Positions 18,509 through 26,799 of a DNA stretch of 64,000 bases are shown here, piece after piece. Below the pieces are notes generated by a model that was not told the origin of the DNA, did not search any database, and saw only the letters and a program-made list of their open reading frames with translations. Source of the DNA: Saprospiraceae bacterium (GTDB lineage Bacteria > Bacteroidota > Bacteroidia > Chitinophagales > Saprospiraceae); assembly GCA_016709995.1 (NCBI GenBank), contig JADJLQ010000001.1:964001-1028000 (forward strand), read 5' to 3'. A program made the translations under genes and the position numbers. Each line of letters opens with the position of its first letter. The stretch's first letter is position 1.

Positions 18509-18898
18509 ATGAAAAAAAAAGAAGATCCTAAGGCAAACAAAAAACGTGTAGTCAAAGACTACGAAAATCTTTCACCTGAGCTGCTTTCGTTGATGCATGC
18601 TGCTTATCCAAATGGATTTGATGGTGCGATGATATCATTCTTCGATCGTGATGGCAAGAGAGTTTCTGCCATTCCTTTCGAAACCGATGAAATTTATTAT
18701 CTCATCCGATGGGTCGAGAGAAAGGCCAAGCCAGCAAAGGTAGACCCTGATCTTGAGGCTGATCTGGATACCGAAGGCTCCTCCGAAGGCGATGATGAAA
18801 TATTTGCAGATGATGAAGAAAGTGATGACTCTGGAGATGTTTCACTGGATGATATCGAAAATGCAGAAAACTCATTTAGTGAAGACGACAATTACTAA
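18509..18898 (+). CDS. Conserved hypothetical protein with acidic tail
   Basis: 129 residues. Residues 1-75 form a compact domain with a basic start (MKKKEDPKANKKRVVKDYEN), LMHAAYPNGFDGAMISFFD, GKRVSAIPFETDEIYYLIRW. The last about 55 residues are almost wholly Asp/Glu/Ser (DDEIFADDEESDDSGDVSLDD) and surely disordered. I recall similar small Bacteroidota proteins with a PNGF and SAIPFET core and an acidic tail, but no function. The acidic tail could mimic nucleic acid or bind basic proteins; this is a guess. It has a convincing promoter. Confidence 0.75.
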   Translation: MKKKEDPKANKKRVVKDYENLSPELLSLMHAAYPNGFDGAMISFFDRDGKRVSAIPFETDEIYYLIRWVERKAKPAKVDPDLEADLDTEGSSEGDDEIFADDEESDDSGDVSLDDIENAENSFSEDDNY

Positions 18899-18928
18899 TG
18901 AGATTTTATCACCTTCCATTTACATTGA

Positions 18929-20350
18929 TTGACTGATCCGGACGATCCTATTGAGCTATTCAGGAAGCATGGACACCTTCTTATAGATTTTATCGCTAAC
19001 TATTTGACCGATTGCAGCAATGAGCATATACGGGTCACCCAATTGATCGACCCGGAAGATTCTTACCATACCTGGCTGGAGGAATTGATTCACCCTACTT
19101 TGTCTGTCTCCCAATTAAGTTCAAAAATCATTTCAGACTCTATACACCTGCACCACCCAGGCTATGTAGGGCATCAGGTGGCCAACAGTCATCCTTTTGC
19201 TTTGCTGTCAGATTTATCAGCGGGATTACTTAATAATGGCATGGCAGTCTATGAAATGGGGCAGGTCTCTGTGGCCATGGAACGTGCTGTTTGTGAAATC
19301 CTTACCTCCTTGGTATCCTGGCCAAAGACATCAACCGGATTTTTTACTTCAGGAGGCACCTTGGCCAATCTTACTGCATTGCTCACTGCCAGGGAAATAG
19401 GCTCTGGTGGAACCTATTGGAATAGTGGTCATCGGAATTCTAAATACGCCATCATGGTATCTAAAGAAGCCCATTATAGCGTCGAAAGAGCTATTAAAAT
19501 TATGGGACTAGGCCAGGATGCGATCATATCCATTCCGACCAACGATGATTTTCAAGCTGATGTATCTGTACTGGAAGATTTATATCTGCAAGCCGTCGAT
19601 CGGGGCTTCAAAATATTTGCTATCATAGCTAATGCAGGGAGCACGGCGACCGGATCCTACGATGATATTGAAGCTTTTGCCCTATTTGCTAAGCCAAAAA
19701 AGATTTGGTTGCATGTAGATGGTGCTCACGGTGGAGCAGTCTGTTTTAGTGATACTTATAGACACCTGATTAAAGGAATTGAAGAAGCGGATTCCATGAT
19801 TTTGGACTTTCATAAATTACTACAGACTCCTATCTTAAGTACTGCATTATTGTATAAATCCTATCAGTCTTCCTACCAGACTTTCACACAGGGAGCACAA
19901 TACCTTTACGAACAAAAAGACCAGGAATGGTATCAATTGGGCAAACGGACATTCGAATGTACCAAAAACATGATGGTGCTCAAAGCTTATACCTTGATAC
20001 ATCAGTTAGGCATAAAAAGACTGGGCCTGGATATCGATTATCGATATGATCTTGCAAAACAATTTGCAGACTTGATCAGAATGGACTCTTCATTTGAATT
20101 GGCGACCTATCCTGCTTCTAATATTGTCTGTTTTAGATATAAACCAAAGGAAGTCGATGATGAACAATGTGATGAATTAAATCGCGTGATTCGTAAAAAT
20201 ATACTGGCTACCGGCAAGTTTTATTTGGTTCAGACCGTGATAGATCATAAAACTTATCTCCGTACCAGCCTGATGAATCCTGCTACCACCCTTGATCACT
20301 TAAAGAAATTATTAGCCCTCATCAAAAGTCTGGATCCTCTAAGATTATGA
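18929..20350 (+). CDS. PLP-dependent group II decarboxylase
   Basis: 473 residues from a TTG start at 18929. Fold-type I features: HHPGYVGHQVANSHPFALL near 75, GFFTSGGTLANLTALLTARE near 136 (phosphate loop), LHVDGAHGGA near 265 (the Asp binding the pyridine nitrogen), and the Schiff-base Lys in MILDFHKLLQTP near 297. This resembles diaminobutyrate/aromatic-L-amino-acid decarboxylases. The substrate is not evident. It overlaps the PhzF gene by ATGA, so the two are coupled. No ATG lies near the N-terminus. Confidence 0.88.
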   Translation: MTDPDDPIELFRKHGHLLIDFIANYLTDCSNEHIRVTQLIDPEDSYHTWLEELIHPTLSVSQLSSKIISDSIHLHHPGYVGHQVANSHPFALLSDLSAGLLNNGMAVYEMGQVSVAMERAVCEILTSLVSWPKTSTGFFTSGGTLANLTALLTAREIGSGGTYWNSGHRNSKYAIMVSKEAHYSVERAIKIMGLGQDAIISIPTNDDFQADVSVLEDLYLQAVDRGFKIFAIIANAGSTATGSYDDIEAFALFAKPKKIWLHVDGAHGGAVCFSDTYRHLIKGIEEADSMILDFHKLLQTPILSTALLYKSYQSSYQTFTQGAQYLYEQKDQEWYQLGKRTFECTKNMMVLKAYTLIHQLGIKRLGLDIDYRYDLAKQFADLIRMDSSFELATYPASNIVCFRYKPKEVDDEQCDELNRVIRKNILATGKFYLVQTVIDHKTYLRTSLMNPATTLDHLKKLLALIKSLDPLRL

Positions 20351-21144
20351 CCCCTATCTCTATCTACCAAGTGGATGCATTCACAGAAGCATTGTTCTCA
20401 GGTAATCCTGCTGCAATCTGCATGATGGATTTTGACTTACCTGATCAGGTCCTTCAATCTATTGCTGCAGAAAACAATCTTGCAGAGACTGCCTACGTAT
20501 GGCAGACAAGGGAAGGTTTTAAAATAAGGTGGTTCACACCGACTATTGAGGTGGACCTTTGCGGACACGCCACCCTGGCCGCAGCATATGTCATATTCAG
20601 TCTACATCGAGCCGAGGGTTCAATGATCAAATTTGACTCGAGGAGTGGGCCTTTGTTTGTCACTCAGAAAGCTGACAACACCCTGGAGCTGGACTTTCCT
20701 GCTGATGTCTTCTACCCTGTCACAACTCCAGACCTTATCGAAGCCGCTTTGGGGTGTACAATAATAGAAAGTATTAAAGGCAAGAGCGATTATCTGGTCA
20801 GAATAATAAATGAAAGTACTTTGGTTTCTATGAAGCCGGATTTTAGCCTAATCAAAAGACTGCCTACCAGAGGGTTGATTGTCACCGCACCCGGAGACAC
20901 AATAGATTTCGTGTCCAGATGCTTTTTTCCGCAGAGTGGGATAGATGAGGATCCTGTGACAGGCAGTGCTCATACTACGCTAACCCCTTTCTGGGCTTCA
21001 AAATTGGGCAAAACGGATTTTGTCGCCAGGCAGGTATCGTCACGTGGTGGTGACTTGTATTGCGTCCTCAAGGGGGATCGGGTACTGATCGGAGGTCATG
21101 CGGTACTATATTTGGAGGGCCACATCTTTGTCAAGCCTGCATAG
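20347..21144 (+). CDS. PhzF-family isomerase/epimerase-like protein
   Basis: 265 residues of the PhzF/diaminopimelate-epimerase fold. The N-terminal half has YQVDAFTEALFSGNPAAICM and NNLAETAYVW, where the Glu is the catalytic residue of PhzF, and IRWFTPTIEVDLCGHATLAA. The second half has the mirrored IDEDPVTGSAHTTLTPFWAS. Most such proteins have no known substrate; PhzF itself isomerises a dihydroxyanthranilate. Coupling to the decarboxylase suggests a joint small pathway. It ends convergently, overlapping the glycosyltransferase 3' end by 14 bases. Confidence 0.9.
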   Translation: MTPISIYQVDAFTEALFSGNPAAICMMDFDLPDQVLQSIAAENNLAETAYVWQTREGFKIRWFTPTIEVDLCGHATLAAAYVIFSLHRAEGSMIKFDSRSGPLFVTQKADNTLELDFPADVFYPVTTPDLIEAALGCTIIESIKGKSDYLVRIINESTLVSMKPDFSLIKRLPTRGLIVTAPGDTIDFVSRCFFPQSGIDEDPVTGSAHTTLTPFWASKLGKTDFVARQVSSRGGDLYCVLKGDRVLIGGHAVLYLEGHIFVKPA

Positions 21145-22234
21145 ACTCAAAAATAACCGAAAGCTTGTCAGATTCATGACCCCAATTTAAAACCTCTCTT
21201 GCTTGCAGACAGGCAAAATGCATTTTTACATAGCGGTCATAATCCTCTGATAATTTTATGATTTCACTTTCCAAATAAGCAGATTGAACAGGATCGTCCA
21301 GTAAAATGGATACCTCCCATCGATTATTGATCAGGCGATACTCAGGAAAATTCATTGTTATGCTTGGCAATCCTGCCATGATATAGTCCAGGTTCTTGTT
21401 AGCCAGCGATATTCTGGAGTTTTCATGCCTTCCTTCGAGTAAGCTTATACCCAAAAATGCTCTGGAAGTCACCTCGAATAAATCATCAGGCGCCAACATA
21501 CCGAGGAAGCGGACCCGATCTTGGAGCCATGCTTTGTCAGTCAAAGTCATCAGTTGATTTTTCAAATGTCCATCACCTGCTATGCAGAGCGTAAAAGCCG
21601 GGGGCAAATTTCCAACCATTAAAATCAAGGTATCCAGGCATCTGCCTTCGTTAAGATGCCCTTGAAAAAGGATGATCTTGCTATCAAACCTTTCCCGAAT
21701 AGTGCCGATCAATTGTCTCATAACAGGATAGTTGTGCACGATCTGAGGGCTCAATCCAAATTTTTTAAGATGATCACAGACCCCAATGTTTACGGCAATG
21801 ATTTGTTTTAATCCCGGTAAAAAAAGTCGCTCTACTCGATTCCAGAATCCCCTGATTAGTGGTTTGCTGTATAGTTCAGGAATCGAAGGATATATCTCAT
21901 GACAGTCCCAAATTAATTTTTTCCTGCTAATCCAGGTAGCTAATCTGATACCTGGCAACGTATCAAGATCAACAGCCAGATATGCCTGGTAAGACGAAAA
22001 GATCGTCTTTGTAAAAAATATAACATTGAGGATTAAATAAAAAAAGATTCCATTCCGGGGCCGTATATCCAACCGCTCTATGGTATACCCATTTCCGCTA
22101 AAAGCTAAACTACCAGGTTTAAGCGTGCCGACAAGATGAACTTTCCATTCATGATGTACCAACCACTCAGATATTCGGATCATTCGTTGATCGGTGGCCA
22201 AATCATTAGATACAAAAATGCAAATGGATTTCAC
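21131..22234 (-). CDS. Glycosyltransferase, GT-B fold, family 4-like
   Basis: About 367 residues from GTG at 22234; a TTG at 22261 would add nine residues but runs through the -7 box at 22239-22246. The N-terminus KSICIFVSNDLATDQRMIR is the acceptor-side Rossmann strand. The donor domain has KIILFQGHLNEGRCLDTLI near 185, LCIAGDGHLKNQL, RVRFLGMLAPDDLFEVTSRA and LLEGRHENSRISLANKNLDY, equivalent to the EGFG-type region. It transfers a nucleotide-activated sugar, probably in surface-glycan assembly. The genes around it do not reveal which glycan. Confidence 0.85.
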   Translation of the reverse strand: MKSICIFVSNDLATDQRMIRISEWLVHHEWKVHLVGTLKPGSLAFSGNGYTIERLDIRPRNGIFFYLILNVIFFTKTIFSSYQAYLAVDLDTLPGIRLATWISRKKLIWDCHEIYPSIPELYSKPLIRGFWNRVERLFLPGLKQIIAVNIGVCDHLKKFGLSPQIVHNYPVMRQLIGTIRERFDSKIILFQGHLNEGRCLDTLILMVGNLPPAFTLCIAGDGHLKNQLMTLTDKAWLQDRVRFLGMLAPDDLFEVTSRAFLGISLLEGRHENSRISLANKNLDYIMAGLPSITMNFPEYRLINNRWEVSILLDDPVQSAYLESEIIKLSEDYDRYVKMHFACLQAREVLNWGHESDKLSVIFESMQA

Positions 22235-22238
22235 AGCC

Positions 22239-22246
22239 CAAATGTA
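22239..22246 (-). promoter_or_regulatory. -7 box TACATTTG directly upstream of glycosyltransferase
   Basis: TAnnTTTG match on the minus strand, four bases before the GTG at 22234. It fits the close promoter-to-start spacing seen at several genes here and decides the start. Confidence 0.45.
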
Positions 22247-22286
22247 CTCAACGACAACCAATCGAAAATAAAGAGCTCAGTATGGG

Positions 22287-24194
22287 TCAATCAGGAATGG
22301 CATAAATAAGCTCATGATCTATGGTCAGCTGCAATTCCCCTTCTAATTCTTTTAAAGCTACCAGCACAGCGTCCTTTTGTATAGCGGAAAACATATTGAG
22401 CAGATCCTTCAGTTTTATCGGCGATTGACCTTTGACGGCGTTTAAAATATTTTTTTTGTATTCAATAAATATCTCAGGATCACTTTTTTTTCTTTTAAGA
22501 CAAAGGTCGCAGATGCCACATTCGTCTGCATCATGTTCACCAAAATATCGCTGCATAGCCATACTGCGGCAATGATCCGCTTCCACATATTTCCATACGT
22601 TTTGAATTTGATGTAGAGCACGCTGTTTTCGAAAGTCATACCATTTTTGATCGATTTCTAGAGTGTCACTCCTGACACGTGAACCTTTAAATATAATTTT
22701 AGGAAGATCACTTCTTGGTTGATAACGGATGATGCCGGAAAGGTGCAGGCTTTGCAAAAAATAGACCACATCGTCCTCACTAATTTCTAGTTGCCGACTT
22801 AGCTTGTATTCGGATATCTTGACTGGATTAAAAAATACCCCTTCATAAGATCTCAAGATCAATTTGATGAGGGCATCTTCTTCCGCATGTTTGACCTGAT
22901 ATCGATACAAAGTCTCTTTATCAGCTAATACTTCCAGCTCTGATGGCTGATAAATTGAATCATTCAAGACGATAAAACCTCCATGCTCAAGCACTTTAAG
23001 CCCTTCAAGGGTGGGCAGTATCTCAAGTCTGTATTGCTCACAAAATGCTACTACATCAAAATTAAATGCTTGACTGCTCATGCTGCCGGTAGCGATTTGA
23101 TAATGCACACTCAAGGTTTTATATAGCTGCCTGATATAGTCAAGACTTGGAAAGTTAGCTTCAAACCGGGAGACCATCATCTGTTTGTCACCGGGGCCGA
23201 TGAGTACGACAGCATAGGCTTTGGCCCCATCTCTGCCAGCTCTGCCAGCTTCCTGGAAATAGGCTTCCATACTGTTAGGTAGATCCAGATGGACTACTGT
23301 TCGCACATCAGGTTTGTCTATCCCCATACCAAAAGCATTGGTAGCACAAATGACTCTGACCTGATTGGCTTTCCACTTGGATTCCCTGTCTATACGCTGC
23401 TCCTGGCTTAATCCGGCATGATAAAAGGTAGCACTTATCCCAATTTGTGTCAAATAATCACTGCTTACTTTGGCAGACTTTCTGTTCCTGACATATACGA
23501 TAGCACTGCCTGCTGATTTTTGTAGAATTGAGCCCATCTTACTCAATTTGTCTTCTTCCTTCAGCACGATATAAGAAAGGTTGCTTCGGGCAAAACTTGA
23601 TTTGATGACATTGTTTTGCGCGAAAAGCAGTTTTTGCTGGATATCATTAGTGACTTCTGTAGTTGCTGTGGCAGTAAGCGCCAAAACCGGCACTTTGGGC
23701 ATCCATTCCCTGATCCTGGCTATTTCAAGGTAGGCAGGCCTGAAATCATAACCCCACTGACTTATACAATGGGCTTCGTCTACAGCTAGCAGATTGACAT
23801 TCATTCTGATCAATCTCGACATAGCTTTCTCAGAGGACAGCCTCTCTGGTGATAAATAAAGCAGCTTTACTTGTCCGTAGGTACAATTGTCCAATATCCG
23901 GTCTATATCCCTATTGTTAAGGCCTGAATGAAGTAGTTCTGCAGAGATATTTCTTTTTTTAAGATGCATGACCTGGTCGTTCATCAAAGAAATTAAAGGG
24001 GAAAACACCAAACAAATTCCAGGCATGCATAGAGCTGGGATCTGATAACATAAGGATTTGCCTCCTCCGGTTGGCAATAAAGCCAGGGTATCCACACCTT
24101 CCATCACAGATCGGATGATCGTCTCCTGGCGTACCCTGAAAGTTTCAAAACCCCAGTATTCACGCAAGACATCATATGGAGATAGATAATTCAT
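22287..24194 (-). CDS. recQ: RecQ-family ATP-dependent DNA helicase
   Basis: 635 residues. Superfamily 2 motifs are complete: FRVRQETIIRSVMEGVDTLA (motif 0), LLPTGGGKSLCYQIPAL (Walker A), VDEAHCISQWGYDFRPAYLE (DEAH plus the RecQ aromatic loop), LTATATTEV, VRNRKSAK, AFGMGIDKPDVRTVVH and QEAGRAGRDG. The zinc-binding domain near 530-570 shows CRSMAMQRYFGE and CGICDLC. A winged-helix follows; a clear HRDC domain is absent, as in short RecQ forms. It unwinds DNA 3' to 5' in repair and fork restart. Confidence 0.95.
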   Translation of the reverse strand: MNYLSPYDVLREYWGFETFRVRQETIIRSVMEGVDTLALLPTGGGKSLCYQIPALCMPGICLVFSPLISLMNDQVMHLKKRNISAELLHSGLNNRDIDRILDNCTYGQVKLLYLSPERLSSEKAMSRLIRMNVNLLAVDEAHCISQWGYDFRPAYLEIARIREWMPKVPVLALTATATTEVTNDIQQKLLFAQNNVIKSSFARSNLSYIVLKEEDKLSKMGSILQKSAGSAIVYVRNRKSAKVSSDYLTQIGISATFYHAGLSQEQRIDRESKWKANQVRVICATNAFGMGIDKPDVRTVVHLDLPNSMEAYFQEAGRAGRDGAKAYAVVLIGPGDKQMMVSRFEANFPSLDYIRQLYKTLSVHYQIATGSMSSQAFNFDVVAFCEQYRLEILPTLEGLKVLEHGGFIVLNDSIYQPSELEVLADKETLYRYQVKHAEEDALIKLILRSYEGVFFNPVKISEYKLSRQLEISEDDVVYFLQSLHLSGIIRYQPRSDLPKIIFKGSRVRSDTLEIDQKWYDFRKQRALHQIQNVWKYVEADHCRSMAMQRYFGEHDADECGICDLCLKRKKSDPEIFIEYKKNILNAVKGQSPIKLKDLLNMFSAIQKDAVLVALKELEGELQLTIDHELIYAIPD

Positions 24195-24235
24195 TGGCTT
24201 CTAGCGCCAAAGATCAGGGTATTTACTGAATAATC

Positions 24236-24904
24236 TTAAAACGTTGGACAACCTATATTTTTGCTATTACCTGTAGCTGGGGCAAATGAGTAAGAAATAC
24301 CCACTTTTAGAGAAGAATATGTGTCTTTGGCTGAATTCAATCCTTTAAAACCATCCAGACAATCAGAATTGGTCAGTACCTGCTCAAAATGTAAAGACAA
24401 ATATATATTGTCATTGATCCTGGTTCGAATCCCTGCGCCTAGTGGAAGAATAAGATTCAGGATCGGACAATCAGCAGCTATATCCTGGTTAGAAACAGTG
24501 GATTTTGAAAAACCAAAGCCACCAAGGACAAAAAACTCAATAGGTCGCTTGTATTGGTTAATTGCAAAAAGTCTGTAATCGGCAGTGATCGTAAATTCAG
24601 ACATAGGATATTTAAAAAAAGAGGGGTTTCGAAAGCCCAGCAAAGAAGGATCAAGGCTGTCATCCCCTTCAAATTGTGAAAAATAAATCGACCCTTTGAC
24701 TGCCAGTTTTTCCCCGATCGGTTTACGTAGAAATATGCCAAAACCTGGATTAGCAAGGATGGTCAAAGTATCCTTCAGTCGATAGGAGGGAAAATCACCC
24801 TGGTAGATAGTCATGCCACCGATTAAGCCGACTTGAACATCCTGAGCCTTACTATCCAGACTATATAATATTAAAAAGAGTACCAGGTAATTACTAAACT
24901 TCAT
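24236..24904 (-). CDS. Outer-membrane beta-barrel-like protein
   Basis: 222 residues with a signal peptide (MKFSNYLVLFLILYSLDSKA, cleavage near AQD). The mature part alternates strands rich in aromatic residues: VQVGLIGGMTIYQGDF, GFGIFLRKPIGEKLAVKGSI, FTITADYRLF, FFVLGGFGFSKS, NLILPLGAGIRTRINDNIYL and a last strand ending VGISYSF. Glycines and aromatics at strand ends suggest an eight-stranded porin-like barrel as in Bacteroidota OmpA-barrel/DUF6089-like proteins. A short tail follows. No enzymatic motif is seen. A TAGTTTTG box lies 17 bases upstream. Confidence 0.8.
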   Translation of the reverse strand: MKFSNYLVLFLILYSLDSKAQDVQVGLIGGMTIYQGDFPSYRLKDTLTILANPGFGIFLRKPIGEKLAVKGSIYFSQFEGDDSLDPSLLGFRNPSFFKYPMSEFTITADYRLFAINQYKRPIEFFVLGGFGFSKSTVSNQDIAADCPILNLILPLGAGIRTRINDNIYLSLHFEQVLTNSDCLDGFKGLNSAKDTYSSLKVGISYSFAPATGNSKNIGCPTF

Positions 24905-24921
24905 GGATTTACAATCAACTG

Positions 24922-24929
24922 CAAAACTA
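24922..24929 (-). promoter_or_regulatory. -7 box TAGTTTTG upstream of barrel protein
   Basis: TAnnTTTG match on the minus strand, 17 bases before the ATG at 24904. Confidence 0.4.
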
Positions 24930-25039
24930 AATGAAGTATTTTATAGCTTCTCTTTTATTTTCTATAATGATGTAGTGAATTTTGTGTTAAAAGACAAAAA
25001 TTGTCCTGACCTTGTGGCAATTAAAGTGTTCTTTGTATT

Positions 25040-26713
25040 ATGAAATTGAAATTTGTTTTAGTTGCGATCTTGATACTCGCTATTTGTTCTCCAAACTTCG
25101 CTCAACTGTCTGAAAATGATCTAATTAACTGGCAGCTGCGAAACGCTGATGGCAAGATACCCGGTACTGGAATAGAAGATGTCTATAAAAAACTGCTCAA
25201 AAATAAGGCTGGTCATGAGGTCATCGTTGCTGTTTTAGACGGTGGTGTCGACATCAATCATGAAGATCTCAAGCAAAACATCTGGGTCAATCCTAAAGAA
25301 ATACCAGGCAATAATAAGGATGATGATGGCAATGGTTATGTAGATGATGTCTATGGTTGGAATTTTATTGGGAATGCCTCTGGAGCCAATGTACAATATG
25401 ACTCCTATGAAACAACCAGGACCCTGGCCACCCTTAGAAAAAAGTACAAAAACACCAAACCTGAATCCGTGCCGAAAGAACAGCAGGTAGAATTTAAACG
25501 ATATCAGGATCTGGAGCTTGATATAGAAGGGAAAAGAAAGAATGCTGAAACACAATGGGAGGAACTCAAAAGAAATGAAGGATTGCTATTACAAGTCATC
25601 GATGCTGTAGCCCAGGAAATTGGTTCCCAACCGCTCAGTCTGAAAACACTTGAGAAAGTCGACACCAATAAAAATGTATATATCAATATTGGCACCAAAA
25701 TACTGACTCAGATACTTCAAGAACAATCTTATATTAATTCTTTTGACCAAATCAATCAATCTATTAAAACCGAATACAGTGCTCCCCGGGCCGATCTTGA
25801 AGCGAAGTTTTTATATCAATACAATGCTGACTACGACTCGCGTACGATTGTAGGCGACCATTATGATGACCCATATGAAAAGTATTATGGCAACAATGAT
25901 GTCAAAGGTCCGGATGCATTTCACGGGACCCATGTGTCCGGGATTATTGCTGCAGTTCGAAACAATGGCTTGGGTATAGATGGCATCGCCACTAACGTAA
26001 AGATTATGGCTGTCAGAGTAGTACCCGATGGTGACGAACGAGACAAAGACATCGCCAATGGTATTCGATATGCTGTGGATAATGGTGCCAAAGTCATCAA
26101 TATGAGTTTTGGTAAAGGCGAATCTCCATATAAAAAAGCGATTGATGATGCGATACTATATGCTGCCAAACACGATGTGCTCCTGGTGCATGCAGCAGGT
26201 AATGCCGGTGAGGACAATGATGCTACCCTCCACTTTCCAGTAAACAAACTGGATAGGAAATGCCTTTTTTGTAAAAAGGAGATTAAAGGTTGGTTAGATA
26301 TAGGCGCATCTTCTTTTACCAAAGATGAAGATCTGGTAGCTTCATTTTCGAACTATGGCAAAAAATCAGTCGACATATTCTCCCCAGGTGTACGAATTTA
26401 TAGTACCACTCCTGAAAATAAATATGAGTTTGCTGATGGTACCAGTATGGCATCCCCTGTGATGGCAGGTGTCGCTGCTGTGATCAGATCTTATTACCCT
26501 AAACTCAGTGCCAAGCAAGTACGTAAAGCTATTATTAAAAATGGCAATGCATATAACGGTAAAGTGATCAAGCCGGGTACCAGCGATTCAGTACCGTTGA
26601 GCGAATTATGTATTTCAGGATCTTATGTAAATGCATTTAAGGCCATTGAGGCAGCCTCTAAAATGAAAGGCAATCGACCTGTTACTTCCAGTGTAGTCAA
26701 ACCTAAAGCCTAA
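25040..26713 (+). CDS. S8 subtilisin-like serine peptidase (exported)
   Basis: 557 residues with a signal peptide (MKLKFVLVAILILAICSPN, ending FAQ). The catalytic Asp is in VAVLDGGVDINHEDL (about residue 67), the His in AFHGTHVSGIIAAV (about 296), the oxyanion Asn in VHAAGNAGEDND (about 388) and the Ser in DGTSMASPVMAGVAA (about 473). The spacing between Asp and His is unusually long (about 230 residues) because of an inserted helical, charged region (about 110-260), as in many Bacteroidota subtilases. No T9SS sorting domain is present, so it should stay in the periplasm or be released otherwise. Confidence 0.93.
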   Translation: MKLKFVLVAILILAICSPNFAQLSENDLINWQLRNADGKIPGTGIEDVYKKLLKNKAGHEVIVAVLDGGVDINHEDLKQNIWVNPKEIPGNNKDDDGNGYVDDVYGWNFIGNASGANVQYDSYETTRTLATLRKKYKNTKPESVPKEQQVEFKRYQDLELDIEGKRKNAETQWEELKRNEGLLLQVIDAVAQEIGSQPLSLKTLEKVDTNKNVYINIGTKILTQILQEQSYINSFDQINQSIKTEYSAPRADLEAKFLYQYNADYDSRTIVGDHYDDPYEKYYGNNDVKGPDAFHGTHVSGIIAAVRNNGLGIDGIATNVKIMAVRVVPDGDERDKDIANGIRYAVDNGAKVINMSFGKGESPYKKAIDDAILYAAKHDVLLVHAAGNAGEDNDATLHFPVNKLDRKCLFCKKEIKGWLDIGASSFTKDEDLVASFSNYGKKSVDIFSPGVRIYSTTPENKYEFADGTSMASPVMAGVAAVIRSYYPKLSAKQVRKAIIKNGNAYNGKVIKPGTSDSVPLSELCISGSYVNAFKAIEAASKMKGNRPVTSSVVKPKA

Positions 26714-26799
26714 GTACCTCGATTTGGCGCAGCGGATGATACTGCGAGTTTTCCTTTATAAATATCCCCGCATTTAGGCTAACTTTGTTGGTTATAGTA

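Noticed and set aside
25921..26322. 133-codon minus-strand open frame
   Set aside because: Antisense to the catalytic part of the subtilase.
26728..26746. CGCAG-N9-CTGCG hairpin after the subtilase gene
   Set aside because: Stem of only five pairs, long loop and broken T-run; too weak to call a terminator.
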